Shown here one piece after another: positions 54,708 to 61,481 of a DNA stretch of 64,000 nt (position 1 is the first letter of the stretch; each line of letters starts with the position of its first letter). This DNA comes from Denitrovibrio sp. (GTDB taxonomy: Bacteria > Chrysiogenota > Deferribacteres > Deferribacterales > Geovibrionaceae). Both the position numbers and the translations under genes were made by a program. Location of the stretch: the NCBI GenBank assembly GCA_002869145.1, contig PKTM01000011.1:124001-188000 (forward strand), written 5' to 3'. The notes beneath the pieces were generated by a model. That model was given only the letters and a program-made list of their open reading frames with translations, searched no databases and was not told the origin of the DNA.

Positions 54708-55304
54708 TTACTTTTTATCAAGCTTATTGGTGATTACATCGTCTATAATGCCGTACTCTTTAGCGTCTAATGCAGACATAAAGTAATCTCTGTCGGAATC
54801 CTTCTCTATTTTATCAAAGGTTTTCCCTGTGGCATCAGTAAGGATGTCGTTAAGTATTTTTTTAATGCGAAGAATTTCTTTCGCCTGAATCTCAATATCA
54901 GTTGCCTGACCCTGAGCACCGCCCATAACCTGATGGATCATAATACGGGCATTTGGAACAGAATATCTTTTACCTTTTGCCCCTGCCGCCAGAAGCACTG
55001 CGCCCATACTTGCTGCCTGACCTATGCATATAGTAGATACATCAGACTTTATGTAGTTCATAGTATCATATATAGCCAGCCCATCTGTAACAGAACCGCC
55101 GGGACTGTTTATGTATAGGTATATATCTTTGTCAGGATCGTCCGCTTCCAGAAAGAGCATCTGCGCCACTATAGAGTTTGCAACACCGCTGTTCACCTGA
55201 GAGCCTAAGAATATTATCCTGTCTTTCAGAAGGCGGGAATATATATCGTAAGATCTTTCCCCTCTGCCTGTCTGCTCAATAACGTATGGGACGTAATAGC
55301 TCAT
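54708..55304 (-). CDS. clpP: ClpP protease subunit
   Basis: The 198-residue serine peptidase forming the barrel of ClpXP. The catalytic Ser is in [15 protein letters not shown], His in [10 protein letters not shown] and Asp in [18 protein letters not shown]. The ATG immediately follows the tig stop codon (TAG ATG), so translation is probably coupled. Confidence 0.98.
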   Translation of the reverse strand: MSYYVPYVIEQTGRGERSYDIYSRLLKDRIIFLGSQVNSGVANSIVAQMLFLEADDPDKDIYLYINSPGGSVTDGLAIYDTMNYIKSDVSTICIGQAASMGAVLLAAGAKGKRYSVPNARIMIHQVMGGAQGQATDIEIQAKEILRIKKILNDILTDATGKTFDKIEKDSDRDYFMSALDAKEYGIIDDVITNKLDKK

Positions 55305-56660
55305 CTACGCTTCCTTGCCGGCCTCTTTTGCAGCTTCTGCTGCTTTTTTATCACGCTCGGCTTTAGTTACAATTTTTTCTTCAACTTTGTTTTCAGCCAT
55401 CAGCATGTCATATACAAGATTAGTAAAGACAGTATTCTGAAATGACTGCATACCACCGTGCTGCTCAAGCTCTTTTTTAAGCTCATCTTTAGTTTTGTCA
55501 TATCTTTCAGCAAACTCGCCCAGAGCCTTATCGAAGTCTTCGTCGGTAGTATCTATGTTTTCAAGATCGGCTATTTTATTTATAACAAGAGCGCTTTTTA
55601 CCTGCTTTTCAGCTGTAGGGTAATTCTGCTCTGCAAGCACTTTTTTGTCTATGCCAAGCTGAGCTGGATCCATGCCATACATAGCATACTGACGAAGCTG
55701 CTGCTCAACAAGCCTTTCAGCCTGCTCTTTAACCATTACCATCGGTATTTCAAATGGGTTCTCTTCAATAATTTTATCGAGCATCTGGTTGTAGATGCCG
55801 TCTTTTGCAAGCTCTGCTGCTTCAAGCTCAAGGTCTTTCTTTATCTCTTCTTTGAGCTCAGCCATTGTTTCATATTTCTCATTCACACCTTTTGCGAACT
55901 CATCGTCCATCTCAGGAAGTGATTTTCTCTTTATATCTTTTATAGTAACAGCGAAAGTGACTGGCTGACCGGCCATTGAAGGTTCCTGATATTCCTCAGG
56001 AAATGTAACAACAATGTCTTTTTTCTCGCCTTTCTTTATACCTACACACTGCTCTTCGAATCCTGGAACGAACTGGCCTGAGCCTATCTCCAGCGAGAAA
56101 TCATTAGCACATGCGTTCGGGATGATTTCGCCGTTCATGCTCCCTTCGAAATCCATAACAGCAGTGTCGCCTTCTGCTACAGTTGCGTCACCTTCAACAG
56201 GCTCAAGCACTGCCTGACGGTCACGGAGATTATTCAGAACAGCCTCAAGGTCCTCATCAGCAACTTCGTTCACCTCTTTGGTAAACTCGAAGCCTTTATA
56301 GTTTGCGACTTCATAAACAGGAAAAATGTCCACAAGAACATCAAATGTGATTGGCTTTTCATCATCTTCGAAGCTTACATCTTTAACTTCGGGCTGCCCC
56401 ATTGCTCTGATATCGTTCTCTTCGATAGCTTTTTGTACAGATTCGTTAATCACAAGCTCCAGAGCCTGAACACGGACAGCGTGGCCTTTCTCTTTAAGAA
56501 CTATGTCTTTAGGGGCTTTCCCTTCTCTGAATCCCTGAACCTTTATATTTTTGGAAACTTTTTCAAGCTCCTTGTCAAATACACTTTTAAATGTTTCAGC
56601 CGGAATTTCAATGCTAAGTATTTTCTGGGATTTCTCCCCATCTTTTACGGTAACTTTCAT
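55305..56660 (-). CDS. tig: Trigger factor (ribosome-associated chaperone)
   Basis: A 451-residue chaperone. The N-terminal ribosome-binding domain has VQGFREGKAPKD, near the GFRxGK signature. The FKBP-type prolyl isomerase middle domain contains GDTAVMDFEGSMNG and SGQFVPGFEEQCVG; a helical C-terminal domain follows. AAGGAG lies before ATG 56660; the open frame beyond this runs through the tRNA genes and is not coding. Order tRNA-Gly, tig, clpP, clpX on the minus strand. Confidence 0.97.
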   Translation of the reverse strand: MKVTVKDGEKSQKILSIEIPAETFKSVFDKELEKVSKNIKVQGFREGKAPKDIVLKEKGHAVRVQALELVINESVQKAIEENDIRAMGQPEVKDVSFEDDEKPITFDVLVDIFPVYEVANYKGFEFTKEVNEVADEDLEAVLNNLRDRQAVLEPVEGDATVAEGDTAVMDFEGSMNGEIIPNACANDFSLEIGSGQFVPGFEEQCVGIKKGEKKDIVVTFPEEYQEPSMAGQPVTFAVTIKDIKRKSLPEMDDEFAKGVNEKYETMAELKEEIKKDLELEAAELAKDGIYNQMLDKIIEENPFEIPMVMVKEQAERLVEQQLRQYAMYGMDPAQLGIDKKVLAEQNYPTAEKQVKSALVINKIADLENIDTTDEDFDKALGEFAERYDKTKDELKKELEQHGGMQSFQNTVFTNLVYDMLMAENKVEEKIVTKAERDKKAAEAAKEAGKEA

Positions 56661-56686
56661 AATTAATCTCCTTAGGTATATAGAAA

Positions 56687-56759
56687 AGCGGGTGACCGGA
56701 CTCGAACCGGCGACCTCAACCTTGGCAAGGTCGCGCTCTACCAGCTGAGCTACACCCGC
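56687..56759 (-). tRNA. tRNA-Gly (anticodon GCC)
   Basis: Minus strand gives a full cloverleaf: acceptor GCGGGTG/CACCCGC, D-arm GTAGCTCAGCTGGTAGAGC, anticodon loop CTTGCCAAG with GCC, T-loop GGTTCGAGTCC. The 3' CCA is not encoded. It lies 26 bases before the tig start and is last in a four-tRNA array. Confidence 0.97.
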
Positions 56760-56784
56760 TTGACAAACTTTTGAAAGGGCTAGA

Positions 56785-56866
56785 TGCGAGTGAAGGGACT
56801 CGAACCCCCACGTCGTAAGACACTGGATCCTAAGTCCAGCGCGTCTACCAATTCCGCCACACTCGC
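56785..56866 (-). tRNA. tRNA-Leu (anticodon TAG)
   Basis: An 82-nt class II tRNA with acceptor GCGAGTG/CACTCGC, the Leu-typical GGCGGAATTGGTAGACGC D-arm, anticodon loop ACTTAGGAT (TAG) and a long variable arm (TGTCTTACGACGT). CCA is not encoded. Reads CUA and related Leu codons. Confidence 0.96.
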
Positions 56867-56880
56867 AAAGCAAAAAAAAA

Positions 56881-56954
56881 GGTGAATGACGGGGATTGAA
56901 CCCGCGACCACTGGAACCACAATCCAGAGCTCTACCAACTGAGCTACATCCACC
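56881..56954 (-). tRNA. tRNA-His (anticodon GTG)
   Basis: The gene includes the extra 5' G(-1) opposite a discriminator C, the His identity element. The anticodon loop ATTGTGGTT carries GTG. The acceptor GTGGATG/CATTCAC has one G-T wobble. CCA is not encoded. Confidence 0.95.
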
Positions 56955-56970
56955 ACAAACTTATTCGAAA

Positions 56971-57044
<74 letters not shown>

Positions 57045-57073
57045 ATTATATTGTATTGCTTCACGAAACACGA

Positions 57074-57102
57074 AATCTATCAAAAGACTCATAACAAGTC
57101 AA
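57074..57102 (-). promoter_or_regulatory. Sigma70-type promoter of the tRNA array (and possibly tig-clpP-clpX)
   Basis: On the minus strand TTGACT, a 17-base spacer and TAGATT place a start site near 57067, about 23 bases before tRNA-Arg. Spacing is ideal and both boxes are good. Transcripts could run through all four tRNAs into tig because no terminator is seen between them. Confidence 0.65.
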
Positions 57103-57196
57103 TAGCATTTTTATATTTATTTTGCAAGTTACTGCTTGCGTTGAGAGTGAAAACAGCATATTTATTTTAACAACTGTTATAATAAAGGAAATAATA

Positions 57197-57988
57197 ATGA
57201 TTTTATATGAGGACACACCTTTTCACATAGGCACTGCCGGCTACAAATTTGACGACTGGACAGGCAACTTTTATCCACGTGGAACCCAGAACGAAAATAT
57301 GCTTGGATACTACAGCAAAGACAAAGGTATCAAATTTTTAGAACTCACATTTACATTCTACACTGATCCCACAGAGGAGATAACTAAAAATATAGCTGAA
57401 AACTCAGCCGAAGATCTGGAATTCTCAGTTAGACTCCCCAAAAGGTTTCTAAAGAACCCTTCATCTTTTTTTGATGCCAGCAGATTCAAGAATGGTCTGG
57501 ACCCTATTTACCCCAGAGTTAAAGCCTATTTTGCAGATTTCTTCTACGCATTTGCACCGTCCAGAGCAAACCTTGACCACATTGCAGCACTTAGAGACAG
57601 GTTTTCAGACAAGCCCTTCTTTGTTGAGCTAGCAAACAGACGCTGGTACAAAGAAAAGTATATTCAGGAGATAAAGAACCTGGGTGTGGGGATGGTTGTG
57701 TGTGATTACCCTTCATCCAGCGGACTTGCACCCTATATGGTTAATTCTTTCGAAAGAAATGCTTACTTCAGACTTTACGGCAACTCGCCTAAGTGGATAT
57801 CTCACGATACACGTGACTTGGAATACAACTATAAAAAAGACGAACTGGAGAAGATAATAAAAGATGCCAGTGCACTCAGTGCGATATCAGACAATGTTTT
57901 TATATCGTTCTGCAACTCTTCTAAAGGGTGTGCGCCTAAAAACGCTATCGATCTTCGCAAAATGTTGGAAAGCAAGAAACATGGATGA
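57197..57988 (+). CDS. DUF72 (YecE-like) family protein
   Basis: A 263-residue TIM-barrel-like protein of the DUF72 family: FHIGTAGYKFDDWTGNFYP at the N terminus, LEFSVRLPKRFLKNP and FFVELANRRWYKE, and YFRLYGNSPKW. Function is not established. The start at 57197 has AAAGGA upstream; an open frame extends 25 codons further without support. The end overlaps the next gene by 8 bp. Confidence 0.85.
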   Translation: MILYEDTPFHIGTAGYKFDDWTGNFYPRGTQNENMLGYYSKDKGIKFLELTFTFYTDPTEEITKNIAENSAEDLEFSVRLPKRFLKNPSSFFDASRFKNGLDPIYPRVKAYFADFFYAFAPSRANLDHIAALRDRFSDKPFFVELANRRWYKEKYIQEIKNLGVGMVVCDYPSSSGLAPYMVNSFERNAYFRLYGNSPKWISHDTRDLEYNYKKDELEKIIKDASALSAISDNVFISFCNSSKGCAPKNAIDLRKMLESKKHG

Positions 57989-59267
57989 TATTTATAAACT
58001 TTACGAACAGAAATTCAGCAAATCAAAAGCCTTGTACGAAAAGGCGAAAAGTCTTTTTCCAAACGGTATCTGCCACGACATAAGATCCTACCCCCCTTTT
58101 CCAGTTGTAACCGACAGGTGTGAAGACATCTATATGTACGACACAAACGGCAACAGGCTTCTGGATTTGTGGATGGGACATTTCGCCTTACTGCTTGGAC
58201 ATGGCAGCATCACCCAGAACGCCGGAGCTGAAAGAGGGCTGGAAGCAGGCATACATCACGGGACACTGAACACAATGCAGATTGAGTTTGCAGAAACTTT
58301 AAAGAGTGCTGTCCCCGAACTGGAGCTTATGCGTTTATGTACCTCCGGCACAGAAGCCACAATGTATGTCACGCGTGTTGCAAGAGCTTTCACTCGACGG
58401 GATGTTATAGTAAAAGTTGAAGGCGGATGGCACGGAGGAAACTCTGTTCTTTCCAACGGCGTTGTCCCTCCATTTGTAAAACGTGAAAATGCTCCCGAAG
58501 GACTTAAAACTGTCTCTGTACCTTATAATAATACCGAACGCACTCTGGATATCCTAAACGAATATAAAGATGACACAGCAGCCATAATACTTGAACCTAT
58601 GCTCGGTGCTGGTGGCGGGATACTGGCTGACGAAGAATATTTGAAAGCTATAAGACAGTTCTGCGATGAAACAGGCACTCTGCTCATTTTTGACGAGGTT
58701 GTCACAGGGTTCCGTTTCCGTTACGGCTCCATATGGCCCCTGCTTGGTGTTCAGCCTGATCTTTTCACCTTCGGCAAGGCAACAGCTGGCGGGATGCATG
58801 TAGGCATTTACGGGGGACGCAGAGACGTTATGGAGACTATCTCCAAACAGAAGCTTTTTGCCGGCGGCGGAACATATTCCGGCAACCCGCTTTCAATGGC
58901 AGTGGGCATCCAGACCCTTAATAAACTCAAAACAATGGACTACAACAGTCTGAACATTGCAGGTGACGGCATCCGCCAGTTCCTTGAATCAAAAGTGCAG
59001 AACCTTAAAGTTCCCGCGGCTGCAACAGGGTATGGCTCTTATTTTTGCCTGCACTTTCTCACAGACAGACCAGAGACAGTAACTCCTGCTATCCTCATGA
59101 GCTCTTCAGACAAAGATATGGAAAACCTTTTTAAAGCAGCCATGCTGGTGAACAATGTCTTCACTGTTCACTCAGGAGGTGCATTGTCGTTTATGCACAT
59201 GAAATCTTCGACGATAGATACTATTAAACAGGCATACATTAAAACATTTGAAATGCTTGAGATTTAA
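57981..59267 (+). CDS. Class III aminotransferase, glutamate-1-semialdehyde aminomutase-like
   Basis: A 428-residue PLP enzyme. The PLP Lys lies in DLFTFGKATAGG, the Asp binding the pyridine N in LIFDEVVTGFRFRYG, and FAGGGTYSGNPLSMAVG matches the GSAM C-terminal loop. It lacks the SPVRAF element near the start that true HemL proteins carry (here CHDIRSYPPFP), so it may act on another amino-aldehyde or sugar rather than in heme synthesis. It overlaps the DUF72 gene and is followed after 14 bases by the FlhB-like gene. Confidence 0.8.
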   Translation: MDDIYKLYEQKFSKSKALYEKAKSLFPNGICHDIRSYPPFPVVTDRCEDIYMYDTNGNRLLDLWMGHFALLLGHGSITQNAGAERGLEAGIHHGTLNTMQIEFAETLKSAVPELELMRLCTSGTEATMYVTRVARAFTRRDVIVKVEGGWHGGNSVLSNGVVPPFVKRENAPEGLKTVSVPYNNTERTLDILNEYKDDTAAIILEPMLGAGGGILADEEYLKAIRQFCDETGTLLIFDEVVTGFRFRYGSIWPLLGVQPDLFTFGKATAGGMHVGIYGGRRDVMETISKQKLFAGGGTYSGNPLSMAVGIQTLNKLKTMDYNSLNIAGDGIRQFLESKVQNLKVPAAATGYGSYFCLHFLTDRPETVTPAILMSSSDKDMENLFKAAMLVNNVFTVHSGGALSFMHMKSSTIDTIKQAYIKTFEMLEI

Positions 59268-59281
59268 TCGGAGGACAGCTC

Positions 59282-59557
59282 TTGAAGTATGATCGCAAAA
59301 AAGCCGCCGCCATACGTTATGACGATAAACAGGACAAGGTACCAAAACTTGTTGCTAAGGGGCAGGGGATTATTGCGGACAAAATCATCGAAGCCGCCAA
59401 AGAACATAAAGTACATATTAAAGAGGACAAAGACCTTGTTGAGGCGCTGTCTACGCTGGATCTTTTCGACGAAATACCTGAAAATCTCTATAGGGTTGTA
59501 GCACTGCTTCTTGCTGAGCTGTACAGCATTAACGGAAAACTAAAAAACAGCCGCTGA
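59282..59557 (+). CDS. Stand-alone FlhB C-terminal-like protein
   Basis: A 91-residue protein matching only the cytoplasmic domain of flagellar export-gate protein FlhB/YscU: KVPKLVAKGQGIIADKIIEA, then VHIKEDKDLVEALSTLD and IPENLYRVVALLLAELY. It lacks the membrane part and the autocleavage site NPTH. Such stand-alone proteins (FhlB-like) are known beside flagellar genes and may modulate export. The start is TTG at 59282, well supported by GGAGG seven bases upstream. No other flagellar gene is in the window. Confidence 0.85.
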   Translation: MKYDRKKAAAIRYDDKQDKVPKLVAKGQGIIADKIIEAAKEHKVHIKEDKDLVEALSTLDLFDEIPENLYRVVALLLAELYSINGKLKNSR

Positions 59558-59621
59558 TTAAAAATAACTAATAATAAAAGCTCTGAAGCCTTAAGGTGCA
59601 AAGCACTCTCACATTTTTTAT

Positions 59622-59981
59622 CTAGTCTTCTAAATGCTCAGCGATACGTCTCAAAAGGATATCGACCTTCTTGTCTTTGGTGAAATATTCATCTGCGTAT
59701 AGTGACGCAAAATTACGCTTATACTCATCGAAAGCTGTAAGCAGAAAAACCACCTGCGCATCTTTAATCCCTTTTATCTCTTTCAGAACCTCAAGTCCTG
59801 ATTTATCCGGCATGTTCACATCAAGAAGCACCAGATCAAACTCCTCATCTCTAAAAGCAGCAAGTCCGGAGGTTCCGTCCTCAGCTGATTTGACATCAAA
59901 ACCCTGATCGCTTAAAAGAGCTGTATAATGAGCCCTGATATGCTCTTCATCGTCTATGATGAGTATTTTCTTTTTAGACAT
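59622..59981 (-). CDS. Single-domain response regulator (CheY-like)
   Basis: A 119-residue receiver domain: acidic pocket IIDDEEH, phosphorylated Asp54 in LVLLDVNMPDKSG, Thr in FLLTAFDEYK and Lys in EYFTKDKK. No output domain, so it probably acts by protein contact or phosphorelay. It starts 3 bases after the histidine kinase gene, its likely partner. Confidence 0.92.
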   Translation of the reverse strand: MSKKKILIIDDEEHIRAHYTALLSDQGFDVKSAEDGTSGLAAFRDEEFDLVLLDVNMPDKSGLEVLKEIKGIKDAQVVFLLTAFDEYKRNFASLYADEYFTKDKKVDILLRRIAEHLED

Positions 59982-59984
59982 TTT

Positions 59985-61421
59985 CTATCCTCGCTTAGGC
60001 AAAATAAGTGAAAAAACTGCGCCTCTATCTGCTTCGCCCACTACAATATCCCCACCGTGGGCTGTCATTATCTTTTTACATAAAGGAAGCCCCAGACCTG
60101 TTCCGGTCTTTTTAAGAGTATAAAACGGTTCGAAGATTTTTTCACGCTTATCTGAAGGAATTCCACCTCCGGTATCTGAAACAGATATAGTAACGTGACG
60201 GTCACCCTGTGAGGCATCTATTTTCATGTCGCCCCCTTCTGTCATCTCCTGAATACTGTTAGACACCAGATTTATGATGACCTGTTTCAGCTTATCCCTG
60301 TCCGCATGAACTGTGAGCTGTTCGTCTATGTCAAGCTGCAGTTTGACCATGCCGAAGCTGAGGCACCCCGCACTCATCTCCATGATCTCCTCTACTAGCT
60401 TTCTTAGTTTAAAATCTTTAAGATCAATTTCTATCTTTCTGGAATAGATAAGAATATCACCGACAATCCTCTCCAGCCTGTGCACTTCGGATTGAACTAT
60501 CTTTATATAGTTTTTTGTCTGAGGATTTACAGCGGTCTGTTCCATCCGTTTGGCAAAGCCTCCTATGGCCACCAGCGGATTTTTGAGCTCGTGAGCAACA
60601 GTGGCTGAAAGTCTGCCCATTCTAACCAGATTTTCTGAGTTCATTGCGGTCTTCCTCAGACTTGCAAGGTCTGCCGTTGTCAGCTCAAGCTGCTTGACGG
60701 TTCTGGAAAACTCTATGGAGAGTGAGCAGATATTTCCGTATAGAAGAAGAGCTTCGCTGTCGGATTTGGTATAGTTATCCTTGCATGCCATCAAAATCCC
60801 AATTGGTCTATCTCCAACCCCAAGTCCCGTGACCAGAATATCATCACAGAAATAGTCCGCCATCTTTTTCAGCCCTTCGATGCTCCCTTTTTTCACTATA
60901 TCTGTTCTGTCATAGAACATAATATCCGAAAGCTGGTTTTTTGTTTCAAATGTCAGCTTTGTCTTCTTGAAAGCACCTGCATCAACCCTGCCTGTACTGT
61001 CAGCAAATATAACACCCCGTAGCTCAAGAAGAGCCTCGTTCAGAAACATTACCCCTGCACAGTAGAAACCGCCACGCCCCACAAGCATACCCATAAGCTG
61101 GTGAAGAACCTAGTCTATGGTGCTCCTGTTCGTAATGGTATCCAGTATCTCTGCACCGCAGAATATTCTGCTGGAGCTGCCTAGGTAAAGGTTGAATATC
61201 TTCTTTAGGTGCTCAATATCTTTTTTCTCAGGGGTGAGTTTTTTGTCCAGAAAAAGCTGTGCTCTGAAATCTTCTCCCAGTATTTCTAATGATTCAACGC
61301 TACTGTCCTGTCTTCCCATCTCAGACACAACCTTATCCTCATGCAAAAAGCGCATGCCGACAAGCTCACAACCGAGAGTCTCCTCTATCAGCTGATAAAG
61401 GTCTTGGGAAACAGAACTCAT
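59985..61421 (-). pseudogene. GAF-type sensor histidine kinase gene interrupted by one in-frame TAG
   Basis: The 5' part (61421-61113, 103 codons, start supported by GGAG) ends at TAG 61110-61112 after TNRSTID. The same frame goes on as VLHQLMGMLVGRGG, a GAF-like segment, a HisKA H-box SATVAHELKNPLVAIGG, N box INLVSNSIQEM, G1 DTGGGIPSD and G2 GTGLGLPL. The full-length product would be 478 residues and cytoplasmic. The 3' part alone (ATG 61094, 369 residues) keeps the kinase core and might work by itself, but has no ribosome site at its ATG. It is paired with the receiver gene. Confidence 0.75.
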
Positions 61422-61444
61422 TTATTACTCCACAAAACATTAAA

Positions 61445-61466
61445 GGGCACAGTTAAAACTGTGCCC
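61445..61466 (-). terminator. Intrinsic terminator after ppdK
   Basis: GGGCACAGTT and AACTGTGCCC form a 10-bp stem with a 2-base loop; the minus-strand side ends with TTTAAT and the plus-strand side with CTTTT. It ends the ppdK transcript and separates it from the kinase gene downstream. Confidence 0.75.
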
Positions 61467-61481
61467 CTTTTAAGTTATTTT

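Noticed and set aside
56661-56873. Upstream extension of the tig reading frame
   Set aside because: The 71 extra codons are translations of tRNA-Gly and tRNA-Leu; the true start has AAGGAG.
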